From: Nocardioides rotundus
GTDB taxonomy: Bacteria; Actinomycetota; Actinomycetes; Propionibacteriales; Nocardioidaceae
Direction: 5' to 3'
Length of the DNA: 64,000 bases
Assembly (NCBI RefSeq): GCF_019931675.1
Contig: NZ_CP082922.1
Coordinates: 868,001 to 932,000, forward strand
Below are positions 8,451 through 17,156 of the stretch, in pieces; within the stretch, counting starts at the first letter, position 1; each line of letters opens with the position of its first letter. Position numbers and translations under genes: made by a program. The notes under the pieces are model-generated. The model was not told the origin of the DNA. It did not search any database and saw only the letters and a list, made by a program, of their open reading frames with translations.

Positions 8451-8894
8451 TCAGTCCGCCTGGGGGAGCGGCTGCTTGAAGCGGACCATGTTGCCGACCG
8501 GGTCGCGGAGGGCGCAGTCGCGTACGCCGTAGAACTGGTCGGCCGGCTCCTGCAGGACCTCGGCGCCGGAGGCCCGGACGTGCTCGAAGGCGGCATCCAC
8601 GTCGGCGACGTCGAAGATGAGCGGTGAGAGCAGGCCCTTGGCGAGCAGGTCGTGCAGGTGCTCGGCGTCCGCGCCCGACATCGGCATGCCGCCGCCGGTG
8701 TAGTTGTGCAGGACCATCTCGACGTCCGGCTGGGTCGGCGTGGTGAGCGTGCACCAGCGGAAGTCGCCGTTGGTGACGTCGGTCCGGACCTCGAAGCCGA
8801 GCACGTCGCGGTAGAAGCCGAGAGAGGCCTCGGTGTCGTTGGTGAAGATGAAGACGTTGGCGATGGACAGGGACTGGATGGTGTCGGTGGTCAT
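8451..8894 (-). CDS. VOC/glyoxalase-family protein
   Basis: A 147-residue vicinal-oxygen-chelate fold protein with two beta-alpha-beta-beta-beta modules: SIANVFIFTNDTEASLGFYR near the start, and PLIFDVADVDAAFEHVRASG from about residue 85 with GVRDCALRDPVGNMVRF at the end. VOC proteins include glyoxalases, extradiol dioxygenases and antibiotic-binding proteins; the substrate here is unknown. An AraC regulator gene lies 60 bp upstream on the same strand and is the obvious candidate controller, as such pairs are common. Confidence 0.85.
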   Translation of the reverse strand: MTTDTIQSLSIANVFIFTNDTEASLGFYRDVLGFEVRTDVTNGDFRWCTLTTPTQPDVEMVLHNYTGGGMPMSGADAEHLHDLLAKGLLSPLIFDVADVDAAFEHVRASGAEVLQEPADQFYGVRDCALRDPVGNMVRFKQPLPQAD

Positions 8895-8954
8895 GTCCTC
8901 GACGCTAGGCCGTCGCGAGCGTCGGGCGCTTCTCCGATCCTGACCGGTTGGCGG

Positions 8955-9347
8955 TCAGGACCGCCGCGGCCGGGTCGCGTGCTTGACGATGCAACCGGGG
9001 ACGCCGGCCAGCTCGGCGTGGTCCCGGGCGCGGTAGGCGGTGGGCGTCTCGCCGACCAGCTCGGTGAAGCGGGCGCTGAAGGAGCCCAGCGAGGTACACC
9101 CCACCGCCATGCACACCTCGGTCACCGGCATCGTCGTGTTGCGCAGCAGCGACATGGCCCGCTCCACGCGCCGGGTCATCAGCCAGGAGTACGGCGTCTC
9201 GCCGAAGGCCGCCTTGAACTGTCGCTGGAAGTGCCCGACCGACATGTGCGCCTCCCCGGCCAGGAGGGGTACGTCGAGGGGCTGGGCGTAGTCGCGGTCG
9301 ATCCGGTCGCGGGCCTGCCGCAGGCGGATCAGGTCATCGCGCTCCAT
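8955..9347 (-). CDS. Short AraC-family transcriptional regulator
   Basis: A 130-residue protein consisting almost only of the AraC/XylS DNA-binding domain. The first helix-turn-helix is around residues 23-45 (LDVPLLAGEAHMSVGHFQRQFKAAFG), followed by the linker TPYSWLMTRRVERAMSLLR. The second is VTEVCMAVGCTSLGSFSARF with the family end GETPTAYRAR. It has no N-terminal ligand-binding domain, so it may respond through a partner or simply by abundance. A likely target is the VOC gene downstream. It starts 4 nt after the EamA gene ends, although a CACACT box 6 nt before ATG may give its own leaderless transcript. Confidence 0.88.
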   Translation of the reverse strand: MERDDLIRLRQARDRIDRDYAQPLDVPLLAGEAHMSVGHFQRQFKAAFGETPYSWLMTRRVERAMSLLRNTTMPVTEVCMAVGCTSLGSFSARFTELVGETPTAYRARDHAELAGVPGCIVKHATRPRRS

Positions 9348-9351
9348 GCGC

Positions 9352-10290
9352 TCAGTGTGGCGTCGTCGAGCCGGGACGGCCAGCGACCCGCGGCGGTCGC
9401 CGGGTCGCGAGCGCGACGCCGGCGACGGTGATCACCAGGCCCGCCAGCTCGCGGAGCCCGAGGGTGTCGCCGAAGATCGCCCACGCCATCACCGCGGTCA
9501 CCGGCGGCATGAGGAAGAAGATGCTCGACGAGGCGCCCGCACCGCCGCGCCGCACGACCGCGCCCAGCAGCACCAGGCCCACCACGGAGTTCACGACCGC
9601 GAGAAGCACTAGCACCACCGCGCCCTGCACAGGGTCGTGGACCGGGTCCCGCTCGACGAGCAGCGCGAGCGCCAGCAGCGGTGGCGTGGCCACGGCGAAC
9701 TGCAGCCCGGCCGCCCACCACGGATCCACCCGCGGCGGGATCCACCGCTGCCCGAGGGTGCCCAGGCTCAGGCTGAGCACGCCGAACAGGGCGAGCGTCA
9801 GCCCAACCGGGCCGCCCGCCTGCTCGACCTCCGGGCCGAGGACCAACACCACGCCGGCCACGCCGATCGCCAGCCCGAGCACCTGGACCCGGCGGACCCT
9901 CTCGCCGAGCAGCAGCCCGGCGAGGACCACCGTGAGCACGGGCGACAGCGAGTGCAGCAGCGCCCCCAGGGTCGGCTCCAGCCCCGCGCGGAAGGCGCCG
10001 AACATGAAGCTGAACTGGACTGCGTTCATCATCAGCCCGACCAAGCACACCCGCACGAGCGCGGACCGGTCGATCCGCAGCGGGCCACGGCGCCATCGGG
10101 CCAGGGGCATCAGTACGGCGGTGGCCAGGGCGAACCGGGCCGCGAGCAGGCTGAACGGGTCGACCGCCTCCACGCCGAGCGGTCCGAGGATGTATCCGGA
10201 GGACCAGACGACCACGAACGCGGCGGCCGGCAGGTAGGGGAACGGCGCCTCCTCGGTCGGTGCGCCGACCGGCCGCCTGCTCGCCGTCAC
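9352..10290 (-). CDS. EamA-family (DMT) membrane transporter
   Basis: A 312-residue drug/metabolite transporter-type protein with ten predicted helices in two homologous five-helix halves. Examples are FPYLPAAAFVVVWSSGYILG at the start, FSLLAARFALATAVLMPLA, and TLGALLHSLSPVLTVVLAGLLLGE closing the first EamA repeat. The second repeat ends SSIFFLMPPVTAVMAWAIFGD followed by LAGLVITVAGVAL. It probably exports a small metabolite; the substrate is unknown. GTG 10290 is preceded by GAGG on the minus strand. It reads away from the ileS leader, so the two genes share the region upstream. Confidence 0.85.
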   Translation of the reverse strand: MTASRRPVGAPTEEAPFPYLPAAAFVVVWSSGYILGPLGVEAVDPFSLLAARFALATAVLMPLARWRRGPLRIDRSALVRVCLVGLMMNAVQFSFMFGAFRAGLEPTLGALLHSLSPVLTVVLAGLLLGERVRRVQVLGLAIGVAGVVLVLGPEVEQAGGPVGLTLALFGVLSLSLGTLGQRWIPPRVDPWWAAGLQFAVATPPLLALALLVERDPVHDPVQGAVVLVLLAVVNSVVGLVLLGAVVRRGGAGASSSIFFLMPPVTAVMAWAIFGDTLGLRELAGLVITVAGVALATRRPPRVAGRPGSTTPH

Positions 10291-10364
10291 CCCCGCAGCC
10301 TCGCACGGCTCACGGATGCTGGCGGAGGGGTGTCCGGAACGGATTGGTGCGGGTCGCGGGAGAC

Positions 10365-10612
10365 GCCGTACGATCGAGGAAGAGGCACCTGAGCCGTCAT
10401 CAGCGGCGAGCCTCCGGAAGAACAGGTCTCGACACGGCCCGGACGGGCCAAGCCGGTCGTTGCCCCAGTAGACCCGGACGGGCCGGCCCGTCACAGCCGA
10501 GAACGAAGTGGCCCCGCCGCTCGGCAGAGCAGCGCGGCAAACGAGGTGGTACCGCGGCGAGAGTCGTCCTCGTGCGAACACACGAGCTGACGAACCCCGC
10601 AGGAGCCAGACG
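10365..10612 (+). ncRNA. Translational-type T-box riboswitch leader of ileS
   Basis: The leader contains the T-box core AGGTGGTACCGCG (10544-10556), whose TGGT pairs with an uncharged tRNA ACCA end. ACGAGG (10541-10546) can pair with CCTCGT (10568-10573), making the antisequestrator helix. A competing hairpin CTCGTG/CACGAG (10569-10574/10581-10586) uses the same bases, so the two folds exclude each other. Upstream stems include a perfect palindrome (10477-10492) and GCCGAG/CTCGGC (10496-10501/10520-10525). No terminator U-tract follows; AGGAG lies at 10601-10605, which fits control of translation. An ATC at 10399-10401 is a possible isoleucine specifier, but the Stem I fold is not resolved. 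Confidence 0.85.
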
Positions 10613-13600
10613 ATGACCTACCCGAAGGTCTCCCACCTCGCCGAGGACGCCGTGGCGTCCGGCGTCCCCTCCAGCCCGCGCTTCCCCGCGATCGAGGAGA
10701 AGGTGCTGGACTACTGGGACGCCGACGACACGTTCCGCGCCAGCGTCGAGCAGCGCCCGGCGGGGGAGAACGGCGAGAACGAGTTCGTCTTCTACGACGG
10801 CCCGCCGTTCGCCAACGGCCTCCCGCACTACGGCCACCTGCTCACCGGCTACGTCAAGGACCTGATCCCGCGCTACCGGACGATGCGCGGCCAGCGCGTG
10901 GAGCGGCGCTTCGGCTGGGACACCCACGGCCTGCCCGCCGAGCTCGAGGCGATGCGCCTCAACGGGATCAAGACCACCGACGAGATCCTCGAGCTGGGCA
11001 TCGAGAGGTTCAACGCCGCCTGCCGGGAGTCGGTGCTGAAGTACACCGGCGAGTGGCGCGACTACGTCACCCGCCAGGCCCGCTGGGTCGACTTCGACAA
11101 CGACTACAAGACGATGAACCCCGAGTTCATGGAGTCGGTCATCTGGGCCTTCCAGCAGCTGCACGAGAAGGGCCTGATCTACGAGGGCTTCCGCGTGCTG
11201 CCCTACTGCTGGAACGACGAGACGCCGCTGTCCAACCACGAGCTGCGGATGGACGACGAGGTCTACCAGATGCGGCAGGACCCGGCGGTCACCGTCGGGC
11301 TGCGGCTGGACGACACCGGCACCGACCCGGTCCTCGACGGGGCGCTGGCCCTGGTCTGGACGACCACGCCGTGGACGCTGCCGTCGAACCTCGCGGTCAT
11401 GGTCGGCGAGGACATCGAGTACGTCGTCGTCGAGGCCGCCGTGCCCGGCACCGAGGAGACCGCTCGCTACCTGCTCGCCGAGCCGCGCCTGGCGGCGTAC
11501 TCCCGCGAGCTCGGCGAGGAGCCGACCGTGGTCGGCCGCTACCGCGGCGCGGACCTGGTCGGGCGGGCCTACACCCCGCCGTTCTCCTACTACCTGGGCC
11601 ACGAGAACGCCTTCCGGCTGGTCCCGGCGGAGTTCGTCACCACCACCGACGGAACCGGCCTGGTGCACACCGCCGGCGCCTTCGGTGAGGACGACAAGGT
11701 GGTCACCGACCGCGAGGGCATCGACCCGGTGATGCCGGTCGGCAAGGACGGCCGGTTCACCGCGCCGGTCGTCGACTACGAGGGGCTGCTGGTCTTCGAC
11801 GCGAACCTGCAGATCATCGACTCGCTCAAGGAGACCACCCGGGCGTTCGCGGACGAGGAGGGCGGCGTCGGCGGCGTCACCGGCGGCACGGTGCTGCTGC
11901 GGCGGGAGACCTACGACCACTCCTACCCGCACTGCTGGCGCTGCAAGCAGCCGCTGATCTACAAGGGCGTCTCGTCCTGGTTCGTCGCGGTGACCGCGGT
12001 CAAGGAGCGGCTGCTGGAGCTCAACCAGGAGATCCGCTGGGTGCCCGACCACATCAAGGACGGGATGTTCGGCAAGTGGCTGGAGAACGCCCGCGACTGG
12101 TCGATCACCCGCAACCGGTTCTGGGGCTCCCCGGTGCCGGTGTGGAAGTCCGACGACCCGGCCTACCCCCGGCTCGACGTCTACGGCTCCTTCGAGGAGC
12201 TCGAGCGCGACTTCGGCCGGCTCCCCGTGGACGCCGACGGCAACCCGGACCTGCACCGCCCGTTCATCGACGAGCTCACCCGGCCCAACCCCGACGACCC
12301 GACGGGCCGGTCGACGATGCGCCGGGTGCCCGACGTGCTGGACGTGTGGTTCGACTCCGGCTCGATGAGCTTCGCCCAGGTGCACTACCCGTTCGAGAAC
12401 ACCGACTGGTTCGAGGACCACTTCCCCGGCGACTTCATCGTCGAGTACATCGGCCAGACCCGCGGCTGGTTCTACACCCTGCACATCCTGGCCGGCGCGA
12501 TCTTCGACCGGCCCGCGTTCGAGACCTGCGTCAGCCACGGCATCGTGCTGGGCAACGACGGCCAGAAGATGTCGAAGTCGCTGCGCAACTACCCCGACGT
12601 GCGGGAGGTCTTCGACCGCGACGGCGCCGACGCGATGCGCTGGTTCCTCATGTCCTCGCCGATCCTGCGCGGCGGCAACCTGATCGTCACCGAGCAGGGC
12701 ATCCGCGACTCGGTGCGGCAGGTGCTGATCCCGCTGTGGAACAGCTGGTACTTCTTCTCCCTCTACGCCAACGCGGCGGGGGAGCGGGGGTACGACGCCC
12801 GCCACCGGACGGACAGCGCGAACCCGATGGACCGCTACCTGCTGGCCAAGACCCGCGAGTTCGTCGAGGCGATGACCGAGCAGCTGGACAACTACGAGGT
12901 GGCTGCGGCGTGCGACAGCACGCGGTCCTTCCTCGACGTCCTGACGAACTGGTACATCCGCCGCTCCCGCGAGCGCTTCTGGGCCGCCGACGGCCGGGTG
13001 GACGAGGACGCCTTCGACACGCTGTACACCGTGCTGGAGACGGTCGCCCGCGCCACCGCGCCGCTGATGCCGCTGGTGACCGAGGAGGTCTGGCGCGGCC
13101 TGACCGGCGGACGGTCGGTGCACCTCACCGACTGGCCGTCGGTGGACGGCCTGCCGGCCGACGCCGACCTGGTGGCGGCCATGGACAAGGTCCGCGAGGT
13201 CTGCTCGGCGGGCTCGGCGCTGCGCAAGGGCGCGGGGCTGCGCAACCGGCTCCCCCTGCCGTCGCTGACCGTGGTGGTCGCCGACCCGGCCGCGCTGTCC
13301 GGCTTCGAGCCGCTGATCGCCGACGAGCTCAACGTCAAGCAGGTGCGGCTGGTCGACCTCGGCAGCGACGAGGCGGCGTCGTACGGCGTGCAGCAGCGGC
13401 TCACCGTCAACGCCCGCGCCGCCGGCCCGCGGCTCGGCAAGGACGTGCAGGCGGCGATCCGCGGCGCGAAGTCCGGCGACTGGTCGGTGGCCGAGGACGG
13501 CACCGTGACCGCCGGCGGGCTCGAGCTGGTCGAGGGGGAGTACACCCTCGAGACGGTCGCGGGCGGCGAGGGCGCCACCGGCGTGCTGCCCGGCGGCGGC

Positions 13601-13858
13601 TTCGTCGTGCTGGACACCGACGTCACGCCCGAGCTCGAGGCCGAGGGCACCGCCCGCGACCTGGTGCGGTCGGTGCAGCAGGCCCGCCGGGAGGCCGGCC
13701 TGGACGTCTCGGACCGGATCGCGCTCACCGTCACCGGTCCCGAGCCGGTGCTGTCGGCCGCCCGGGCGCACGAGGCGCTGCTCGCCGCGGAGACGCTGGC
13801 GACGTCGGTGGACTACGCCGACGCCCCCGCCACCGCGGTGCGGGTCGCCCGGGCGTGA
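10613..13858 (+). CDS. ileS: Isoleucyl-tRNA synthetase
   Basis: A 1081-residue class I aminoacyl-tRNA synthetase that charges tRNA-Ile with isoleucine. The HIGH motif is HYGH in [20 protein letters not shown] (about residues 65-84). The KMSKS motif is [14 protein letters not shown] (around 645-658). An editing CP1 insertion lies between them ([17 protein letters not shown]). The length and sequence style are those of the long IleRS class common in actinobacteria and eukaryotes. The C-terminal anticodon-binding region ends [23 protein letters not shown] 10613 has AGGAG 7 nt upstream, and a T-box leader precedes it, so expression should rise when charged tRNA-Ile is low. Confidence 0.97.
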   Translation: MTYPKVSHLAEDAVASGVPSSPRFPAIEEKVLDYWDADDTFRASVEQRPAGENGENEFVFYDGPPFANGLPHYGHLLTGYVKDLIPRYRTMRGQRVERRFGWDTHGLPAELEAMRLNGIKTTDEILELGIERFNAACRESVLKYTGEWRDYVTRQARWVDFDNDYKTMNPEFMESVIWAFQQLHEKGLIYEGFRVLPYCWNDETPLSNHELRMDDEVYQMRQDPAVTVGLRLDDTGTDPVLDGALALVWTTTPWTLPSNLAVMVGEDIEYVVVEAAVPGTEETARYLLAEPRLAAYSRELGEEPTVVGRYRGADLVGRAYTPPFSYYLGHENAFRLVPAEFVTTTDGTGLVHTAGAFGEDDKVVTDREGIDPVMPVGKDGRFTAPVVDYEGLLVFDANLQIIDSLKETTRAFADEEGGVGGVTGGTVLLRRETYDHSYPHCWRCKQPLIYKGVSSWFVAVTAVKERLLELNQEIRWVPDHIKDGMFGKWLENARDWSITRNRFWGSPVPVWKSDDPAYPRLDVYGSFEELERDFGRLPVDADGNPDLHRPFIDELTRPNPDDPTGRSTMRRVPDVLDVWFDSGSMSFAQVHYPFENTDWFEDHFPGDFIVEYIGQTRGWFYTLHILAGAIFDRPAFETCVSHGIVLGNDGQKMSKSLRNYPDVREVFDRDGADAMRWFLMSSPILRGGNLIVTEQGIRDSVRQVLIPLWNSWYFFSLYANAAGERGYDARHRTDSANPMDRYLLAKTREFVEAMTEQLDNYEVAAACDSTRSFLDVLTNWYIRRSRERFWAADGRVDEDAFDTLYTVLETVARATAPLMPLVTEEVWRGLTGGRSVHLTDWPSVDGLPADADLVAAMDKVREVCSAGSALRKGAGLRNRLPLPSLTVVVADPAALSGFEPLIADELNVKQVRLVDLGSDEAASYGVQQRLTVNARAAGPRLGKDVQAAIRGAKSGDWSVAEDGTVTAGGLELVEGEYTLETVAGGEGATGVLPGGGFVVLDTDVTPELEAEGTARDLVRSVQQARREAGLDVSDRIALTVTGPEPVLSAARAHEALLAAETLATSVDYADAPATAVRVARA

Positions 13859-13877
13859 GGTCGCCGTCGATCTCCCC

Positions 13878-15473
13878 TCAGAGGCGGGGGATGTCGCGGC
13901 GGCGGAACCCGACGAGGGCGGCGAGAACGAGGACGGCGGTGACGCCGAGGAGGACGCCGATGGCGGTGCGGTCGGCGCCCGCCGAGATCAGGTCGGCGCC
14001 GTCCGACTGGAAGGGCGAGGCGCGCACCACCCACGTCGGCAGGTCGAAGCCGGGGCCGAGGTAGGCCACCACGGCCGCGACCCCGAAGAGCGCCCAGGCC
14101 GGGCCGCGGGCCTTGCCCATCAGTCCGAAGGCCGCGGCGGTGAGGGCGAGGAAGACCAGCGCGGCGGGCAGGTAGCGCACCGCGCCGCGCAGGATCTCGC
14201 CGAACCACGCGTCGTCCCCGGTCGAGGCGGCGGTGGCGGCGGCCAGGGACAGGGCGCCGGCGGCACCGACGATGAGCAGGCCGAGGGCGGCGATCGCGAG
14301 GTGTACGCCGAGCCAGGCGGTGCGCGACTCGGGGCCCGAGAGCTGCGCCTCCAGCCGGCCGGACTCCTCCTCGCTGCGCAGGGACCCGAGCGCCATCACC
14401 GCGAAGGCCGCCGCGAGCATCGCCAGCATCATCAGGAAGGTCGACATCACCGTGGCCAGCAGCTGGTCCGCCGCGCCGGGCGTCGCGCCCATGGCGTCCC
14501 CGAGCGCCGGGTTGTCGGCGATCGCGTCCAGGATCTCCTGCGACAGCGAGCCGTAGGTGCCCATCAGGACGGCGCTGCCGACGGTCCAGCCCACGATCGC
14601 GCCGCGGTGGTCCCGCCACGCCAGCCCGATGGGGCTGCGGAGGAACGCCGATGCCCGCGGCCGCGCGCCGCGCGACTGGATCAGCGCACTGCCGACGTCG
14701 CGCCGCGTGCTCAGCCAGAAGGCCAGCCCGACCAGCGTCAGGCCGGCCCCGAGGGTCAGCAGCACCGGCCACATCCGGGCGTCGTCGCCGAAGGAGCGCA
14801 CCTCGTCGAACCAGCCGTGCGGGGAGGCCCACACCAGGGCGCTGTCCTGCACCGACCCGACGCCGCGCAGCAGGTAGGAGACGACCACGACCACCAGCGC
14901 CAGTCCCCACACGGACCGGTTGTGCTCGACCAGCTGCGCAGCGAACGCGGTGACCCCGACGAAGAAGAGGCCCAGGGCCGCCATCGCCAGGCCGTAGAGG
15001 AGGCTCGGCCCCGGCGCGGCGCCGACGGCGACCATCACCGCCGTACACCCCAGCCCGGTCGCGAGCAGCCCGGCCGTCGCCACCAGGACCGCGGCGAGGA
15101 TGGGCGCGTGCCGGCCGATCGCGGAGGCCAGCAGCAGCTCCAGCCGCCCGGCGGCCTCGTCCTTCCGGGTGGCGCGGGAGGTGAGCGCGATCGCCATGAG
15201 GGGTACGGCGAAGCTCACCACCGAGCCGAACTCGCTGGCCACCACGCCGCCGAGGGTGTCCACCCCGGCGACCCGCCCGTTGATCATGTAGATCGCCCCG
15301 CCGGTGAGCGTGTCGGCGTACCCCTTCAGCTTCTCCGGGGTGTCGTAGAGCGAGGTGATCGAGGAGCCCGTGACGGCCATGATCCCGACGAGACCGACGA
15401 TCCAGGCGAGCATGCCCTTCCAGCCGGTGCGCAGGTCGATCCAGGCCATCGTGCCCACGCCGTGCCAGCTCAT
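13878..15473 (-). CDS. ABC exporter permease (two-half, ABC-2 type)
   Basis: A 531-residue integral membrane protein with about 12 helices in two repeated halves, as in actinobacterial exporters annotated as polyketide-antibiotic transporters. The first half begins MAWIDLRTGWKGMLAWIVGL, has EAAGRLELLLASAIGR, and the second half repeats this as SEEESGRLEAQLSGPESR, a hallmark of the family. It should form the membrane part of an exporter with the ATPase gene just upstream, whose stop overlaps this start by ATGA (15470-15473). The substrate is unknown. It converges on ileS with only 19 bp between, and no clear terminator was seen there. Confidence 0.88.
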   Translation of the reverse strand: MSWHGVGTMAWIDLRTGWKGMLAWIVGLVGIMAVTGSSITSLYDTPEKLKGYADTLTGGAIYMINGRVAGVDTLGGVVASEFGSVVSFAVPLMAIALTSRATRKDEAAGRLELLLASAIGRHAPILAAVLVATAGLLATGLGCTAVMVAVGAAPGPSLLYGLAMAALGLFFVGVTAFAAQLVEHNRSVWGLALVVVVVSYLLRGVGSVQDSALVWASPHGWFDEVRSFGDDARMWPVLLTLGAGLTLVGLAFWLSTRRDVGSALIQSRGARPRASAFLRSPIGLAWRDHRGAIVGWTVGSAVLMGTYGSLSQEILDAIADNPALGDAMGATPGAADQLLATVMSTFLMMLAMLAAAFAVMALGSLRSEEESGRLEAQLSGPESRTAWLGVHLAIAALGLLIVGAAGALSLAAATAASTGDDAWFGEILRGAVRYLPAALVFLALTAAAFGLMGKARGPAWALFGVAAVVAYLGPGFDLPTWVVRASPFQSDGADLISAGADRTAIGVLLGVTAVLVLAALVGFRRRDIPRL

Positions 15474-16414
15474 CGCACGCTCTCCTGCTCGCGAGCGCCG
15501 GTGGCGGCCTGCCCCTGGTAGGCCTGCAGGAACAGGTCGTCCAGGCTGGGCGGCGTGACGGTCAGGGTGTGGATGCCGGCGGCGTGCAGCAGCCCGACGA
15601 GCGGCCCGACTGCGTCCGGCTCGGCCGAGGCGTGCACCTCGGTGCGGCCGTCGTTCTCGGTGAGCTCGACGTCCAGCACGCCCGGCAGGCCGTCCAGCCC
15701 CTCGGGGGCGCGGTCGGTGACGGCGCGGACGGCGCTGTGCGTGTGCCGGCGCAGGTCGGTGAGGGTGCCAGAGGTGACGGTCCGGCCGGCGCGGATGATC
15801 GAGACCCGGTCGGCCAGCGCCTCCACCTCGCCCAGGATGTGGGAGGAGAGCAGCACGGTGACGCCCTCGTCGCGCCGCTCGGAGACCACCTGCTGGAAGA
15901 CCTCCTCCATCAGCGGGTCCAGCCCCGAGGTGGGCTCGTCGAGGACGAGCAGCTCCACGTCGGAGGCGAGCGCGGCGACCAGCGAGACCTTCTGCCGGTT
16001 GCCCTTGGAGTAGTCCCGCGCCCGCTTCGTCGGGTCGAGGTCGAAGCGCTCGATCAGCTCCGCGCGCCGGGTCTCGTCGATCCCGCCGTGGGCCCGGGCG
16101 AGCACGTCGACGCACTGGCCGCCGGTGAGCCCCGGCCACAGCGTGACGTCGCCGGGGACATAGGCCAGCCGACGGTGCAGCCGGACCGCGTCGTGCCACG
16201 GGTCGGCTCCGAAGAGCTCGGCGACCCCGCCGTCGGCGCGCATCAGCCCCAGCAGGATCCGGATGGTGGTGGACTTCCCGGCACCGTTGGGGCCGAGGAA
16301 GCCGTGCACCTCCCTGCGGCGCACCTCGAGGTCCAGTCCGTCCAGCGCGGTGATCGTGCCGAACTCCTTGCGCAGGTCGCTGACCCGGATCAGCGCCTCT
16401 CCGCTCGTGCTCAT
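15470..16414 (-). CDS. ABC exporter ATP-binding protein
   Basis: A 314-residue ABC ATPase that would power the neighbouring permease. Walker A is GPNGAGKSTT (around residue 40), the ABC signature region is unusual (RDYSKGNRQKVSLVAAL in place of LSGGQ), and Walker B is LLVLDEPTSGLD followed by the H-loop LLSSHILGEVEAL. The C-terminal ~80 residues are a DUF4162-like accessory domain ending SLDDLFLQAYQG. ATG 16414 overlaps the stop of the TetR gene by 4 nt, and its own stop overlaps the permease start, so the three genes form a tightly coupled operon. Confidence 0.92.
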   Translation of the reverse strand: MSTSGEALIRVSDLRKEFGTITALDGLDLEVRRREVHGFLGPNGAGKSTTIRILLGLMRADGGVAELFGADPWHDAVRLHRRLAYVPGDVTLWPGLTGGQCVDVLARAHGGIDETRRAELIERFDLDPTKRARDYSKGNRQKVSLVAALASDVELLVLDEPTSGLDPLMEEVFQQVVSERRDEGVTVLLSSHILGEVEALADRVSIIRAGRTVTSGTLTDLRRHTHSAVRAVTDRAPEGLDGLPGVLDVELTENDGRTEVHASAEPDAVGPLVGLLHAAGIHTLTVTPPSLDDLFLQAYQGQAATGAREQESVR

Positions 16415-17082
16415 CGGGTTCCCTTCCTCGTGTCGGTCTCGGGGTCGTTCGTCGGCTCGGCGAGCGCGGCGCCCTCCTCGGTGAGCATCAGCGAGGTGAG
16501 GGCGTAGCTGTCGGCCGCCCAGCGGCGGACGCCGTCGGGGGCCAGCGGGTCGAAGCCGAGTACGTCGGTCAGCGCGCCGCGCAGCAGGATCACCCCGAGG
16601 TCGGCGCTGAGCAGCAGCGCGGCCCGGACCGGCAGGTCGGGCCCGGGGTCGAGCACCCCGCGCTCGGCCCACTGGCCGAGCATCCGGACCGACATCTCGT
16701 GCCAGTGCCGCACCAGCCGCCGCGCCGCGTCGTCGTCGGTGAGCAGCATCCGGCGCAGGTAGTCCAGCACGTGGGGCTCGAAGGACATCTGCTCGATGAA
16801 CAGGTCCAGGCCGCGGGTGTCCGTGCCCTCGAGCGCGGCGACGACCTCCTCCTCGGTGGGCTCGCCGACCAGGTCGTCGAAGGAGGCGATCACATACTCG
16901 TCGACGGCCTGGCGCAGCCCGGCCTTGCTGCCGAAGTGGTGCAACACCAGGCCGGGGGAGACACCCGCCTCGGTGGCGATCCGCCGCACGCTCACCGCGT
17001 CGAAGCCGTCGTGGGCGAAGAGCCGCAGCGCGGTGTCGCGGATCTGCGCCTTCGCGGTGAGGTCGCTCTCGGTTGAACGCAT
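16411..17082 (-). CDS. TetR-family repressor of the ABC exporter operon
   Basis: A 223-residue TetR regulator. The N-terminal helix-turn-helix is AQIRDTALRLFAHDGFDAVSV and RIATEAGVSPGLVLHHFGSK (about residues 10-50). The C-terminal ligand domain is diverse, and its inducer is presumably the exporter substrate or a related compound. I start at ATG 17082 because a TAGTCT -10 box lies exactly 7 nt upstream with TTGCCC 17 bp further, so the transcript is probably leaderless. A longer in-frame TTG start at 17118 would fall inside the -35 box and is rejected. The gene leads the operon TetR-ATPase-permease and very likely controls itself. Confidence 0.9.
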   Translation of the reverse strand: MRSTESDLTAKAQIRDTALRLFAHDGFDAVSVRRIATEAGVSPGLVLHHFGSKAGLRQAVDEYVIASFDDLVGEPTEEEVVAALEGTDTRGLDLFIEQMSFEPHVLDYLRRMLLTDDDAARRLVRHWHEMSVRMLGQWAERGVLDPGPDLPVRAALLLSADLGVILLRGALTDVLGFDPLAPDGVRRWAADSYALTSLMLTEEGAALAEPTNDPETDTRKGTR

Positions 17083-17118
17083 GTTCAATAGACTAAACGT
17101 TTGTTCAGGACTGGGCAA
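17073..17118 (-). promoter_or_regulatory. Leaderless promoter and TetR operator overlapping the start codon
   Basis: On the minus strand, TTGCCC (17113-17118) and TAGTCT (17090-17095) are 17 bp apart, with the ATG 7 nt after the -10. A perfect inverted repeat TTGAACGCATGTTCAA (17073-17088) is centred on the start codon, and a second palindrome AAACGTTT (17095-17102) plus another GTTCA half-site (17103-17107) lie within the promoter. This is the expected layout for autorepression by the TetR protein. dapE, read the other way from 17157, may also be affected. Confidence 0.75.
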
Positions 17119-17156
17119 GCGGGGGTGGTTCCCCGGGGCATGGCAGAGTCGTCGGC

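Noticed and set aside
13859..13877. A terminator between convergent ileS and the ABC permease gene
   Set aside because: The 19-bp gap is too short and shows no inverted repeat; any terminator must overlap coding sequence.
17083..17118. Longer TetR protein starting at TTG 17118
   Set aside because: The added residues would be encoded by the promoter and operator, and the TTG lies inside the -35 element.
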